Shown: one piece after another, positions 44,236-53,635 of the stretch
Layout: every line of letters starts with the position of its first letter
How positions within the stretch are numbered: position 1 is the first letter of the stretch
Assembly: GCF_000701345.1 (NCBI RefSeq)
Contig: NZ_JNIJ01000009.1
Span: 1 to 64,000, forward strand
DNA: 64,000 nucleotides
Source of the DNA: Bradyrhizobium sp. URHD0069
Lineage (GTDB): Bacteria > Pseudomonadota > Alphaproteobacteria > Rhizobiales > Xanthobacteraceae
Reading direction: 5' to 3'
Notes under the pieces: model-generated
What the model was told of the DNA's origin: nothing
What the model saw: the letters and a program-made list of their open reading frames with translations, nothing else
Database searches by the model: none
Position numbers and translations under genes: made by a program

Positions 44236-44448
44236 ATGTCGCGATTTGTCGTACGCTTTATGAAGGACGTGCTCGGCGGAAACGGCCGCGAGATCGAAAT
44301 TTGCCAGCGCTCCCTGGAAATTGACGCCTTAAATGAGGGCCAGGCCAAAGAACTGGCAAAAAAGAAGTTCTGCGAAACCGAGGCGCTTTGCGAGTGGTCG
44401 CTGCATGCCGACCGAATCCAGATCAGGGAAGCCAACTTCCCGTCCTGA
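44236..44448 (+). CDS. Small conserved-looking protein, 70 residues
   Basis: The ATG follows AGAGGAGAT with ideal spacing. The sequence MSRFVVRFMKDVLGGNGREI begins a compact alpha/beta-looking protein. EGQAKELAKKKFCETEALCE follows, then a tail HADRIQIREANF. It resembles small uncharacterised proteins of Bradyrhizobium. No function can be given. It lies between two unrelated units, convergent with ald. Confidence 0.75.
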   Translation: MSRFVVRFMKDVLGGNGREIEICQRSLEIDALNEGQAKELAKKKFCETEALCEWSLHADRIQIREANFPS

Positions 44449-44541
44449 AAATTCCTCATGCGGCGTGGCATCGCCACTGAGACGGCGCCGCGATACCGGC
44501 GCGTACGACTGAATAAAATAGCAACCGGTAGCGCGCCGGGT

Positions 44542-45651
44542 TCAGGCGGCAATCGCGTCCGGTGGGCAGGAGAGGCCGAGACTCTCGGCCACCGCTTTAT
44601 TGGTGATACGGCCGCGGTGAACATTCAGACCTGCCCGCAAATGCGGATCCTGCGTTACGGCTGCGAAGCCCTGGCTTGCGATCGCCAGGCCGAACGGCAG
44701 CGTGGCGTTGTTGAGGGCCTGGCTCGAGGTGAGGGGAACCGCACCGGGCATATTCGCAACGCAGTAATGGATGATGCCGTCGACCTCATAGGTCGGATCG
44801 GCGTGGGTCGTCGGACGGGACGTCTCGAAACAGCCGCCCTGATCGATCGCAACATCCACCACTACCGAACCCCGTCGCATCGACTTCAGCATCTCCCGGG
44901 TGACCAGCTTAGGCGCGCTCGCGCCGGGAACGAGAACGGCGCCGATCACGACGTCGGCAGCAAAGACCTCCTGCTCGATCGCCTCGGTCGTCGGGAAGCG
45001 TGTACGGACTCGCCCCGTGAACAGCTCGTCGAGTTCGCGCAGCCGGGGGATTGACCGGTCCAGGATCGTGACCTCCGCGCCGAGCCCAACGGCCATTCGC
45101 GCAGCGTGCGTGCCGACGACCCCGCCGCCGATGACCACAACGCGGGCCGGCACCACGCCCGGCACACCGCCCAACAAGATGCCGCGGCCACCCGCGCTGC
45201 GCTTGAGGGCGGAGCCCGCCGCTTCGATCGAAAGCCTTCCCGCCACCTCGCTCATGGGAGCCAGCAGGGGTAGGCCCCCCTTCGCATCGGTAACCGTCTC
45301 ATAGGCAATCGCCGTGCAGCCGGAGGCCATCAGACCCTTTGCCTGCTCCGGGTCCGGTGCCAGATGCAGGTAGGTAAAGATGATCTGGCCCTCGCGTAGC
45401 TGGGACCATTCGCGAGCCTGAGGCTCCTTGACCTTCACGATCATATCGGCTGCGGCGAAAATCTCGGTGGCGGTGTCGGCGATAACGGCCCCCGCCTTGC
45501 GGTAGTCCTCATCAGTCGCTCCGATTCCGGCACCTGCATTCGTCTCGACGACCACGCTGTGACCTGCAGCCGCATACTCGCGAACCGTGCCTGGTGTCAG
45601 GCCAACCCGATACTCGTGGATTTTGATCTCTTTCGGCACACCGACGCGCAT
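44542..45651 (-). CDS. ald: Alanine dehydrogenase
   Basis: This NAD-dependent enzyme interconverts L-alanine with pyruvate and ammonia. The 369-residue length is typical. The start MRVGVPKEIKIHEYRVGLTP carries Ald signature 1, with substrate-binding arginine and lysine. K74-region VKVKEPQ and H95-region FTYLHLAPD are present, and the nucleotide motif VVIGGGVVGTHAARMA is near 170. The aspartate of the HADPT/CVANMPGAVP region completes the site. AAGAGGAG precedes the ATG. The Lrp-type regulator is divergent, the usual arrangement for alanine-inducible ald (AldR type). Confidence 0.96.
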   Translation of the reverse strand: MRVGVPKEIKIHEYRVGLTPGTVREYAAAGHSVVVETNAGAGIGATDEDYRKAGAVIADTATEIFAAADMIVKVKEPQAREWSQLREGQIIFTYLHLAPDPEQAKGLMASGCTAIAYETVTDAKGGLPLLAPMSEVAGRLSIEAAGSALKRSAGGRGILLGGVPGVVPARVVVIGGGVVGTHAARMAVGLGAEVTILDRSIPRLRELDELFTGRVRTRFPTTEAIEQEVFAADVVIGAVLVPGASAPKLVTREMLKSMRRGSVVVDVAIDQGGCFETSRPTTHADPTYEVDGIIHYCVANMPGAVPLTSSQALNNATLPFGLAIASQGFAAVTQDPHLRAGLNVHRGRITNKAVAESLGLSCPPDAIAA

Positions 45652-45684
45652 CGCTGTACACTCCTCTTGTCGAACCATGCCAAT

Positions 45685-45769
45685 AATATGGGTAGGACTT
45701 TGGTTTGAATCCTTGCGATCTTGATGGCCTATTGCGAATTTTCGCCGGAACTTGCCCCAAATATGGGTA
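45685..45769. promoter_or_regulatory. Twin AATATGGGTA motifs in the ald/lrp control region
   Basis: The 10-bp motif occurs in the same orientation at 45685-45694 and 45760-45769, 75 bp apart (about seven helical turns). The second lies within a near-palindrome CCCAAATATGGG. Lrp-type octamers bind such spaced repeats. Confidence 0.5.
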
Positions 45770-45790
45770 TTTGCGCAGGAATCAAAACAG

Positions 45791-46291
45791 ATGAAGGTCG
45801 ATCACCTCGATAACATCGACACCACGATCCTGTCGGAGCTCGCGATCAATGCCCGAGCCAGCCAGGTCGATCTCGCCAAGCGGGTCGGGCTTTCGAGCAC
45901 TGCGATCGCCCGACGGCAGAAGGTGCTGGAGGAAGAAGGTTTCATCCGCGGCTATCAGGCCGTTCTGGATTTAACGCGCTTCGGGCTCTCCACCACCGTT
46001 TTGGTCCGGGTCACGCTGGAAAGCCAAAACGAGGATGCGCTAAAATCATTCGAGGCCGCGGTCGTCGACTGTCCGTCGGTGGTTCGATGTTTCCTGATGT
46101 CAGGAAGCGACGACTACATCGTCATTGTGATGGCGCGCGATATCGAGGACTTCGAACGCATTCACCGAACCGAGCTTTCTCGATTGCCGCGGGTGGCGCG
46201 AATCCAATCGAGTTTCGCCATGCGCGAGGTCGTGAACCGGGCGGCGCCGCCAGTGATCTTCGCTGCATCGCGACGCCGTGCCAGGAAATAA
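45791..46291 (+). CDS. Lrp/AsnC-family regulator, probable ald regulator
   Basis: The 166-residue protein is read from MKVDHLDNIDTTILSELAIN. An earlier in-frame ATG would translate through a proposed operator and is rejected. The HTH (ASQVDLAKRVGLSSTAIARR, about 22-41) is followed by the RAM/Lrp ligand domain (about 65-150) with LVRVTLESQNEDALKSFEAA and SGSDDYIVIVMARDIEDFER. It probably senses alanine or another amino acid and controls ald across the shared promoter region. Confidence 0.92.
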   Translation: MKVDHLDNIDTTILSELAINARASQVDLAKRVGLSSTAIARRQKVLEEEGFIRGYQAVLDLTRFGLSTTVLVRVTLESQNEDALKSFEAAVVDCPSVVRCFLMSGSDDYIVIVMARDIEDFERIHRTELSRLPRVARIQSSFAMREVVNRAAPPVIFAASRRRARK

Positions 46292-46737
46292 CCGCCGCGC
46301 GGCGTCCCCGATGCTCCCGATCCTGCGAAGATGACGCCACAGCGAGAGAAGAAGACGCCGAAGAACGTCGATCCTGGCAGCAGCATAAAGCGCACCGCAT
46401 TTGCAGCTTGCTTGGTAAGTCGTCATTCCGCATCGGAACCTTACGGGCTCGAAAGAGTCGAGTCCGCGCTTCGGCTTTGATCCCCTGTCGAGCCGGAGCT
46501 TTCCAAGACGGTCCCGGCTTCCGCCCGCCGGGGCATACCCGACCCCTCATAGTGCCAGGCAGAGACAGATCACGGCCATGATTAGTGCCTCTGCTGCCGG
46601 CAAAGTCGTGTGCTGCGGCCGGCGGTTGCGAGCAGCGTTGGCCAAAAGTTCCGAGCCGGAAAAGTGTTTCTCTATGTCATCCATCGGACTGAAATTGCGA
46701 CGAGCCTTCGTTACAAGAGCACCAATGGAGGACGTGC
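46292..46737. other. Gene-free interval
   Basis: Frames here are short, in conflict with each other, and lack ribosome binding sites. I see no RNA gene or repeat. Confidence 0.5.
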
Positions 46738-46968
46738 ATGAAGCAATTTGACAGTCAAACTGTTATGGCTATGCGGGCCGCTCTTGACGAAGTCTGTCGG
46801 CACATCCCTGCAAACTCGAATTCGGCGCGCACTTTCGTCGCTAGCAGGATCCTGGAGTGCGCCAGCAGAGGTGAACAGACCTACGATGACCTCATGCTTG
46901 CCGGTCGTCGAGCGGTTTTGGATCGGTTCGCCGACGTCGAATCCGTTCGGGCCATGCTTATGAAATGA
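46738..46968 (+). CDS. Small conserved-looking protein, 76 residues
   Basis: The ATG follows GGAGG at six bases. The protein MKQFDSQTVMAMRAALDEVC continues with RTFVASRILECASRGEQTYD and a C-terminal amphipathic helix (LAGRRAVLDRFADVESVRAM). It is fully helical by appearance and resembles short uncharacterised rhizobial proteins. It has no visible partner. Confidence 0.7.
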   Translation: MKQFDSQTVMAMRAALDEVCRHIPANSNSARTFVASRILECASRGEQTYDDLMLAGRRAVLDRFADVESVRAMLMK

Positions 46969-47063
46969 GATCGCATCCCGACGGTGGTGCACCGCCAGCC
47001 GAAGAAGCCCGCCTTAAGTCAAAAGTCCTTTGCTCCCGTCGCACATAATGCAGTGACATCATT

Positions 47064-47111
47064 GTAGGGCATGGCCTGCGTAGGGCATGGCCTGCGTAGG
47101 GCATGGCCTGC
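47064..47111. repeat. Three exact tandem copies of a 16-bp unit
   Basis: GTAGGGCATGGCCTGC is repeated three times without spacers, followed by a partial GCCT. The copies are identical, so the tract is recent or maintained. It lies in the gap between two genes and could vary in copy number. Confidence 0.95.
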
Positions 47112-47209
47112 GCCTCTAAGGCCATCAGGCGTAGAGAAGATGGCAATCCATCCGGCGTTGTTTCCTGCCTGACCGCGGACACTTCCGCTGGGTTCCTCGT
47201 CTGTCATGA

Positions 47210-47932
47210 CTAGGGACTCCGATCGAGTATATCCCCGATGCGAAGTTGCCAATGGCTGACGATCCGAAATGGCCGATCAACGTCGTCCTGACGGAATAGC
47301 GCGATCCTGTCGATCGCAAGAGACTTGAGACCGATTGCCGAAAAGCTGTTCCGCAGCATCTTCAAGACCAGCTCGCGTCGCTCAGCAGCAAGTCGACCCG
47401 TCAGCGTCATGTGGAAGCGGAAGTCTTCCATGACGTATGGATATCCCCAACCGTCGAGGTGCTCACGTTGGATCGGCGTCAATTGGGAAGGATTTCGTCG
47501 CGCACGGTCTTCGGAAGTAAGGAGCGCACGGAATGGATCGAATTCGCGGACACAATCGGCGGCAAGCCGGCTGAGCTCCGCCGAGGGCTCCGCCGGGATC
47601 ACAGCGACAAAGCCGCTGATCGCACCCACGACGGGCCTGATGACCGGTATTGGCCGCGGCTTGTTGGCGAATGCCTTGCACGCGGCAAGAAGCTCGGCCT
47701 CGCTCTTGGCAGGCGACCGCGAGAACGGCGCTTTCAGCGTAGCATGAAAGCCGTATTTGCGTGGCTCCTTGGTCAGGTCCCGCCAATCCGGCACCGATTT
47801 TGTTATCTCATCGGGAAAGCGCAGATCGTCGCCCGAATGCGCGTCATAGCCGAGCAAATGCCCGCCGAAGCGATCGAGGTCGCTACCCGGTGCTGGAGCA
47901 TAGTAGATCGCGTAGCGCGGATAGTCGGCCAT
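47210..47932 (-). CDS. DUF1045 phosphonate-metabolism protein (2H phosphodiesterase)
   Basis: The 240-residue protein has the two HxT motifs of 2H phosphoesterases: HAT at 63-65 (KYGFHATLKAPF) and HMT at 174-176 (FRFHMTLTGRL). DUF1045 proteins accompany C-P lyase operons. A rhizobial member (RcpP) is, as I recall, able to open the 5-phosphoribosyl 1,2-cyclic phosphate made by PhnJ. Since no phnP is present in the window, this protein may do that step. It is third in the minus-strand operon, 20 bp after phnM, downstream of a PHO box. Confidence 0.85.
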   Translation of the reverse strand: MADYPRYAIYYAPAPGSDLDRFGGHLLGYDAHSGDDLRFPDEITKSVPDWRDLTKEPRKYGFHATLKAPFSRSPAKSEAELLAACKAFANKPRPIPVIRPVVGAISGFVAVIPAEPSAELSRLAADCVREFDPFRALLTSEDRARRNPSQLTPIQREHLDGWGYPYVMEDFRFHMTLTGRLAAERRELVLKMLRNSFSAIGLKSLAIDRIALFRQDDVDRPFRIVSHWQLRIGDILDRSP

Positions 47933-47952
47933 CAGCTGAGAATAGAGCCACT

Positions 47953-49146
47953 TTACGCGGCTGCAACAGCCATTCGCGGAACGGCTGAGGAGCGGATCAA
48001 ACGATTGGCGTCCGTCAGATGTACCAGACGGCCGGCGGCGATGACGGCAATGATGCGCGGGCGCAGCGGCGCTTCGTCGTCGACGAGAATGATATCGGCG
48101 CGATATCTCTCAGCCAGAACCCCCCGATCTGGAAGACCCGCAGCCCGGGCCGGCGCTGCCGAAATCAGGTCCCATGCTTCAGCAAGCGGCAGCACGCCGT
48201 CGGCAGCAAGGCGGAACGCAGCCAATAGTTGCGCCGGATAGTAATAGTCGGATGCAAGGATCGAACATAAGCCCTTGGCGATCATGTCGGCCGCCTTGGT
48301 CCATCCGGTATGGCTGCCGCCGCGCACGACATTAGGCGCGCCAAACACGATGAAATCGCCGGCTTCGGCGGCCTCGCGTGCGGTCTCCTCGTTGACCGGA
48401 AATTCGGCGATATCAACGCCCCGGGCCCGAAATGACCTGCGCATCTCCGGACTTTCGTCGTCATGCGACAGCATTCGGATGCCTGCGGCTTGCCCGGCTT
48501 TGGCCAGCCGCGCAATCGATGCCGGCACATCGTGAGCGCGGGAAACGATGCAGTTCACCAGGCGATCGAACTCCTCGTTCGAAAGACCGGTACGTTCGAC
48601 CATGCGGCTTCGTTTCTGCGGCTTCGCAAGGTCAGCAACCGTCGAATCCATGTGGTCATTGAATGCGAACAGATCGATGCGTCGCTCGGACAACCATTGG
48701 CCGATTTCGGTTTCGGCATCGAGATTGTGCGTTTCATGGCGCAGGTGGAAGCGGGTGTCCGCCGCGAGTTGCGGCCTCATGGCCTCGATTGCCTCAAGCA
48801 ATTGCCTTGCATTGTTGCCGCTTCGAAGGCCCGGCTCCCACGACCATGTCGTGGCGTGAAAAACCGTGGTAATGCCATTTGCGATTGCCTGCCGGTCGCT
48901 ATCGACCAAAGCGATGTCGACAGGGAAATCGACACCTGAACGCGGCATCATCTGCCGCTCGAACGCGTCGCCATGCAAGTCGACGATTCCAGGGAGTACC
49001 AGCAGGTTCCGCGCATCGATGCCGAGCGATCCGCGCCCATGCTCTGCACCCACAGCGCCGATTATACCGCCCGCGATCTGTAGCGAAGTTTCAAAAAGTT
49101 CTCCGCCGAGAAGAGCTCGGCCGCCTTCGACTGATATGTCCGTCAC
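47953..49146 (-). CDS. phnM: PhnM-type alpha-D-ribose 1-methylphosphonate 5-triphosphate diphosphatase (second copy)
   Basis: The 397-residue amidohydrolase starts at GTG overlapping the transferase stop (GTGA). It has metal ligands in [20 protein letters not shown], a later [14 protein letters not shown] and the loop [14 protein letters not shown], all typical of PhnM. It releases pyrophosphate from the ribose triphosphate-phosphonate intermediate. A second phnM lies in the main operon at 59062; identity between the two is only moderate by eye. This copy may serve a different intermediate or give extra capacity. Confidence 0.88.
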   Translation of the reverse strand: MTDISVEGGRALLGGELFETSLQIAGGIIGAVGAEHGRGSLGIDARNLLVLPGIVDLHGDAFERQMMPRSGVDFPVDIALVDSDRQAIANGITTVFHATTWSWEPGLRSGNNARQLLEAIEAMRPQLAADTRFHLRHETHNLDAETEIGQWLSERRIDLFAFNDHMDSTVADLAKPQKRSRMVERTGLSNEEFDRLVNCIVSRAHDVPASIARLAKAGQAAGIRMLSHDDESPEMRRSFRARGVDIAEFPVNEETAREAAEAGDFIVFGAPNVVRGGSHTGWTKAADMIAKGLCSILASDYYYPAQLLAAFRLAADGVLPLAEAWDLISAAPARAAGLPDRGVLAERYRADIILVDDEAPLRPRIIAVIAAGRLVHLTDANRLIRSSAVPRMAVAAA

Positions 49147-49805
49147 GATGTCGCACTTCGTCGTCTGGTGTGTGAACGACCGGAAACGGTCGCATATTTT
49201 GCGAGGAAATCCTCGACCGTCAATTTCCGAAAATCGGGCAGGGCGCTGCGGATTGTTTCATGGTCCCAATCCCACCACGCAAGCTCCGCCAGCCGGTTGG
49301 CAATGGCTTCCGGAAACCGGCGTCTGATCGTTCGCGCCGGATTTCCCGCGACGATGGTGTAAGCGGGGACGTCCTTGGTCACGATGGCGCCCGCCGCGAC
49401 CACGGCGCCGCTGCCGACGCTGCGGCCCGGTAACACGATTGCGCCATGCCCGATCCAGACATCATGCCCGATGTGGACGCGATGTCCGCGCCGCCATTCG
49501 AAAAACTCCGCCTCGTCACTCTCGCTCGGAAAATACGCGCTGGCGCGATAGGTGAAGTGCGCCTGCGAAGCCCTGTGCATGGGATGATTGCCCGGGTTGA
49601 TCCGCGTCATTGCCGCGATTGAACAGAATTTTCCGATCGTGGTGTAGGTGATCTGCGCGTCGTTGACGACATAGGAATAGTCGTCCATCGCCACGTCGAG
49701 CAGGACCGTACGCGCGCCGACCTCGCAATAGGCGCCGAGCTTACTGTCGTGCAATTTCGCGGTTGGATCGATGGTCGGTTCAACGGAAAGCATTTTGCCG
49801 GCCAT
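49143..49805 (-). CDS. Left-handed beta-helix acyltransferase of the phosphonate locus
   Basis: The 220-residue protein starts [20 protein letters not shown]. It shows hexapeptide repeats ([52 protein letters not shown]), ending [10 protein letters not shown]. This is the fold of xenobiotic/chloramphenicol-type acetyltransferases. Members beside phn genes are thought to acetylate aminophosphonates, as PhnO does with another fold, but the substrate here is not known. It is first in the divergent operon, behind a three-repeat PHO box. Confidence 0.85.
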   Translation of the reverse strand: MAGKMLSVEPTIDPTAKLHDSKLGAYCEVGARTVLLDVAMDDYSYVVNDAQITYTTIGKFCSIAAMTRINPGNHPMHRASQAHFTYRASAYFPSESDEAEFFEWRRGHRVHIGHDVWIGHGAIVLPGRSVGSGAVVAAGAIVTKDVPAYTIVAGNPARTIRRRFPEAIANRLAELAWWDWDHETIRSALPDFRKLTVEDFLAKYATVSGRSHTRRRSATS

Positions 49806-49862
49806 GTGAGATTCCAGGAGCGTTGGCAATGGTCCCAAGACCGCACGTCATCGATGGGCTTG

Positions 49863-49891
49863 ATGACAGCATAATGACGGCTGCATGACAG
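49863..49891 (-). promoter_or_regulatory. PHO box (three 11-bp spaced repeats), minus-strand operon
   Basis: On the minus strand CTGTCAT, CCGTCAT and CTGTCAT follow one another at exact 11-bp steps, the classical PhoB binding layout. It is 58 bp upstream of the transferase start. Confidence 0.88.
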
Positions 49892-49929
49892 CTGACTCAA
49901 GTGTGGATGGCGGCCGCACTGCAGCGAGA

Positions 49930-49947
49930 CTGTCACACAACTGTAGA
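49930..49947 (+). promoter_or_regulatory. PHO box upstream of phnC
   Basis: CTGTCAC-ACAA-CTGTAGA shows two half-sites 11 bp apart, weaker than the divergent box, 47 bp before the phnC start. The two boxes give PhoB control in both directions. Confidence 0.7.
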
Positions 49948-49993
49948 ATCCAGACGCTAGCGATGATGACAGCTAAACGTTCTGGAGAACCGC

Positions 49994-50809
49994 ATGCTCG
50001 TGGTTGAAGGTTTGACGTGCCGCTTTGGTACAAAGGCTGCGGTAGATGATGCATCGTTCTCAATTTCTCCCGGCGGCTTTGTCGGTGTGATCGGTCGGTC
50101 CGGCGCCGGCAAGTCGACGCTGCTGCGGATGATCAATCGCCTCGCCGAGCCATCAGAGGGGAGGATTTTGTTCGATGGTCTCGATGTGACCGCGCTGCGC
50201 GGCAAGCAACTGCGGCAATGGCGCGCACGGTCGGCGATGATATTTCAGCAATTCAATCTCGTCGGCCGACTCGATGTGCTGACCAACGTGTTGATGGGAC
50301 GGCTCGCCGAAATCCCATCTTGGCGCTCGCTGACGCAGCTTTGGCCCGATGAGGAAAAGGCGCTGGCCATGTCGGCGCTCGAGCAATTCGATATGGCTTC
50401 GTTGGCGGCGCAGCGCGCCGACCAGCTCTCCGGCGGTCAGCAACAACGCGTCGCGATTGCCCGCGCGCTGGTCCAGGAGCCCGACATTATTCTTGCCGAC
50501 GAGCCGATCGCGTCGCTGGATCCGCGCAACACCCGGATCGTGATGGACGCGTTGCTGCGCATCAACAAGCATTTCGGCATCACCGTGATTTGCAACCTGC
50601 ATTCGCTCGATCTGGCGCGGACTTACTGCGATCGCCTGATTGGCATGGCGTCCGGCCGTGTAGTGTTCGACGGCGCGCCTGCGATGCTGACCGATCATAT
50701 CGCACGCGAGCTTTACGATCTCGAGGCCAATGAAGTGATGGGCACCGCGCCAACCCATGCGTCTGCCGATTCGACTATTCCGGCTTTCGGCACGGCTGCC
50801 GCGGCCTGA
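49994..50809 (+). CDS. phnC: Phosphonate ABC transporter ATP-binding protein
   Basis: A 271-residue ATPase that powers phosphonate import. Walker [10 protein letters not shown] (34-42), the ABC signature LSGGQQQR (145-152), Walker B DIILADEP (164-171) and the switch histidine in CNLHSLDLA are complete. GGAG lies six bases before the ATG. It is first in phnC-phnD-phnE-phnE and follows a PHO box. Confidence 0.97.
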   Translation: MLVVEGLTCRFGTKAAVDDASFSISPGGFVGVIGRSGAGKSTLLRMINRLAEPSEGRILFDGLDVTALRGKQLRQWRARSAMIFQQFNLVGRLDVLTNVLMGRLAEIPSWRSLTQLWPDEEKALAMSALEQFDMASLAAQRADQLSGGQQQRVAIARALVQEPDIILADEPIASLDPRNTRIVMDALLRINKHFGITVICNLHSLDLARTYCDRLIGMASGRVVFDGAPAMLTDHIARELYDLEANEVMGTAPTHASADSTIPAFGTAAAA

Positions 50810-50881
50810 ACATCCGCCTCATCATCAGCGCGTTCTGCGAACCCGCAAGCGCCGACTTCAACAGAGGAAAAAGAGGACGTC

Positions 50882-51820
50882 ATGATCAATCGCCGTATCA
50901 TCCTGGCCGGCGCGGCAGCGCTGGCCTTCAGCGCCACCGCCGCATCGGCGCAGGACTGGAAAACGAAGTATCCGGAGTTGACCTTCGCGGTGGTGCCGGC
51001 AGAGAACGCCTCCGGTGTCACCGAGCGCTGGACACCATTCGTGGCTTATCTGGCCAAAGAACTCGGCGTGAAAGTTACCTTGCGCATTGCCAACGACTAT
51101 GCGGCGGTGATCGAAGGCCAACGTGCCGGCAACATTCACATCGCGAGCTACGGTTCAGCGTCTTTCGCTCGCGCACGGCTGACCGGCGTCAAGACCGATG
51201 CCTTCGCCAATGACATCAATTCCGATGGCAGCACGGGCTATTATTCGGTGTTCTTCGTGAAGGCGAGCAGCCCATACAAGAGCATTGACCAATTGAAGGG
51301 CAAGAATCTCGGCCTGGTCGATCCCAACTCGACTTCCGGCAACAACGTTCCCCGCTTCGAACTGGATAAAATGGGCATTTCCGACGCCGATAGCTATTTC
51401 GGCAAGGTCGTCTTCACCGGCAGTCACGAAAACGCAATGCTGGCGCTTTCCCAAGGCACCGTGGAAATCGCGGCCAATCAATGGACCAATGACGACGACT
51501 CGACCCTCGTGCAGATGTTGCACAAGGGCATGCTGAAGAACGCGGACGGCACGCCGATGAAGAAGGAGGATTTCCGGATCATCCACAAATCGGCGCCGAT
51601 CATGAACGGGCCTTATGCGTACAATTCGGGGCTCCCCGAAGATCTGAAAGCCGCCATCGCCAAGGCGTTCTTCGACTCGCCGACGAAAGACAAAGCCGCT
51701 TTCGAGCGACTGTCCGACGGCCAGAAAAAGGCGTTCAATCCCGCCACGACCAAGGATTGGGACGGGACCATCGACCTGATCAAGTTTGTGGATAATCTCC
51801 GCAAGAAGAAGGCGTCCTAA
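50882..51820 (+). CDS. phnD: Phosphonate periplasmic binding protein
   Basis: The 312-residue protein has a signal peptide (MINRRIILAGAAALAFSATA, cleavage after ASA) and the PhnD fold: LTFAVVPAENASGVTERWTP, ASYGSASFARARL and the ligand loop DPNSTSGNNVPRFEL. It binds phosphonates such as 2-aminoethylphosphonate with high affinity and passes them to the PhnE channel. AGAGGA precedes the ATG. A terminator-like hairpin separates it from phnE. Confidence 0.96.
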   Translation: MINRRIILAGAAALAFSATAASAQDWKTKYPELTFAVVPAENASGVTERWTPFVAYLAKELGVKVTLRIANDYAAVIEGQRAGNIHIASYGSASFARARLTGVKTDAFANDINSDGSTGYYSVFFVKASSPYKSIDQLKGKNLGLVDPNSTSGNNVPRFELDKMGISDADSYFGKVVFTGSHENAMLALSQGTVEIAANQWTNDDDSTLVQMLHKGMLKNADGTPMKKEDFRIIHKSAPIMNGPYAYNSGLPEDLKAAIAKAFFDSPTKDKAAFERLSDGQKKAFNPATTKDWDGTIDLIKFVDNLRKKKAS

Positions 51821-51838
51821 GCATCGCCGGGACGGGAT

Positions 51839-51867
51839 AAGCCGGGTCTGCAACGACCCGGCTTTTT
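51839..51867 (+). terminator. Intrinsic terminator between phnD and phnE
   Basis: AAGCCGGGTC and GACCCGGCTT pair around a six-base loop, and TTTTT follows. Inside a transporter operon it likely causes partial termination, keeping the binding protein mRNA in excess over the permeases. Confidence 0.85.
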
Positions 51868-51898
51868 CCGTTTCAAAATTCCCAAAGCAGCAAGTCCA

Positions 51899-52783
51899 AT
51901 GACGATTGCCGTTTCCATTCTTCCGGCGCAACAGCTGGCGGTGTTGAATGACGCCTATCGCAAGGCGGTCGCGCGCAAGCGCCTGCGCTTTGCGCTGGCA
52001 ACGGCGGTGTTTGTTGCAACGCTGATCATCGCCGCAGTCGGCGCGGAAGTGAATCTGCGGACGTTCTTCACCCATTTTGGAAATTTCGTAAGCTATTTCG
52101 ACCGCGTCCTCACTCTCGAGGATGGCACACGGGTCTGGACCAATATCGGCGAATGGCTCTGGGGCTGGCAAAAATGGTCATTGTTGCTGGGCGAGACCAT
52201 CCTGATCAGCTATGTCGGTACACTGGCTGGTGCCGTGCTTGCGTTTGCGCTCAATTTTCTCGCGGCGGAAAACACCGCGCCTGCAGCCTGGTTACGTATC
52301 CTAGTCAAGCGCTTCTTGGAATTTTGCCGGACAGTTCCAGATATTGTCTTCGCACTGATCTTCGTCATCGCGTTCGGTCTAGGTCCGATGGCGGGCGTTC
52401 TCGCCATCACGATCCATTGCATCGGCGCGCTTGGCAAGCAGTACTCCGAAATCGTGGAGAATATCGACATGAGGCCGGTTGAGGGGGTGCGATCTACCGG
52501 CGCCGGCTGGATATCGTGTATGCGATTTGCGGTTCTGCCGCAGGTGGCGGCGGGCTTCGCCGGCTATACGCTGCTGCGCTTTGAAATCAATGTGCGCGGC
52601 GCCTCGGTGATGGGTTTCGTTGGCGCCGGCGGTATCGGACAGGAGCTCGTAGTTGCGATCCGCAAGTTCTATTACTCCGACGTCAGTGCGATCCTGCTGA
52701 TGATCGTCCTTACCGTGTTCGTCATCGATATCGGCACCGGCTGGATACGCGGGCGGTTATTCGGCAGGGATCGGCACGCATGA
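51899..52783 (+). CDS. phnE: Phosphonate ABC permease, first
   Basis: The 294-residue inner-membrane protein has six or so helices, the first at about 29-48. The EAA loop region NVRGASVMGFVGAGGIGQEL matches PhnE. It pairs with the next gene to form the channel. No strong ribosome binding site is seen. The stop overlaps the second permease start (ATGA). Confidence 0.95.
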   Translation: MTIAVSILPAQQLAVLNDAYRKAVARKRLRFALATAVFVATLIIAAVGAEVNLRTFFTHFGNFVSYFDRVLTLEDGTRVWTNIGEWLWGWQKWSLLLGETILISYVGTLAGAVLAFALNFLAAENTAPAAWLRILVKRFLEFCRTVPDIVFALIFVIAFGLGPMAGVLAITIHCIGALGKQYSEIVENIDMRPVEGVRSTGAGWISCMRFAVLPQVAAGFAGYTLLRFEINVRGASVMGFVGAGGIGQELVVAIRKFYYSDVSAILLMIVLTVFVIDIGTGWIRGRLFGRDRHA

Positions 52784-53628
52784 CTGAATCGCCAAAACCG
52801 GATTTCGAGGGTCTGCGCGCGCGACATCCTGAAGTATTCGACCGACCGCTTTCCGCGCGGCTGGCTACGCCCACTATGATGATCGCCGCGTTTTCCGTTT
52901 TTGTATTCGGGCTGATCGATCTCGAGTTTTCGCCGTCACGTTTCTTCTCCGGCCTCCACCAGCTGGGCTGGATCGCGCTAATGATGATCCCGCCCGATCC
53001 GGGCTCCTCGCTCCCGGTCTATCTGGTCGCGCTCGGGGAAACCCTGTCGATCGCGCTGTTGGGGACCACCCTTGCCGCGGTCTTCGCGCTGCCGGTCAGC
53101 CTCCTGGCGGCCAGGAACATCGTGCCTTCCAGTATCTTCCGCTTTCCGGTCCGCCGGTTTCTCGACTCGATACGCGGTGTTGATACGCTGATCTGGGCGC
53201 TGGTCTGGATCAACGTCGTGGGGCTCGGCCCCTTTGCCGGTGTGCTGGCGATTGCGGTCGCGGATTTCGGCGCGTTCGGCAAGCTGTTCTCCGAAGCGAT
53301 CGAGGCCGCCGACAGAAAGCAGGTCGAAGGCATCCGTGCATCCGGCGGTAATGCGCTGCACGAAATACGGTTTGGCCTGATGCCGCAGGTGCTGCCCGTT
53401 ATCGCCGGGCAGGTGCTGTATTTCATCGAGTCGAACACGCGCTCAGCGACTATCATCGGCATCGTCGGCGCCGGAGGCATCGGCCTGCAACTGGCCGAGC
53501 AGATCCGCGTGCTCGAATGGCAAAAAGTGTCGTTCCTGATCCTGATGATTCTGGTGGCAGTCGCCGCGATCGACTGGATTTCGAGCAAGCTTCGCTTTGC
53601 GATCATCGGGCGGCGCGCGGTCGTATGA
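52780..53628 (+). CDS. phnE: Phosphonate ABC permease, second
   Basis: This 282-residue permease paralogue has the EAA-type segment NTRSATIIGIVGAGGIGLQL and the helix-rich body of PhnE, with the first helix at about 33-50. Two different permeases in overlap point to a heterodimeric channel, common in rhizobial phn loci. It ends seven bases before the convergent phnF stop. Confidence 0.95.
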   Translation: MTESPKPDFEGLRARHPEVFDRPLSARLATPTMMIAAFSVFVFGLIDLEFSPSRFFSGLHQLGWIALMMIPPDPGSSLPVYLVALGETLSIALLGTTLAAVFALPVSLLAARNIVPSSIFRFPVRRFLDSIRGVDTLIWALVWINVVGLGPFAGVLAIAVADFGAFGKLFSEAIEAADRKQVEGIRASGGNALHEIRFGLMPQVLPVIAGQVLYFIESNTRSATIIGIVGAGGIGLQLAEQIRVLEWQKVSFLILMILVAVAAIDWISSKLRFAIIGRRAVV

Positions 53629-53635
53629 TGCGCGG

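Noticed and set aside
43577..44324. Overlapping plus-strand frames after the hydroxyacid dehydrogenase
   Set aside because: They conflict with the end of the dehydrogenase gene or with the small gene at 44236, have no ribosome binding site and look like compositional noise.
47064..47111. CRISPR array
   Set aside because: Three 16-bp units without spacers; a simple tandem repeat.
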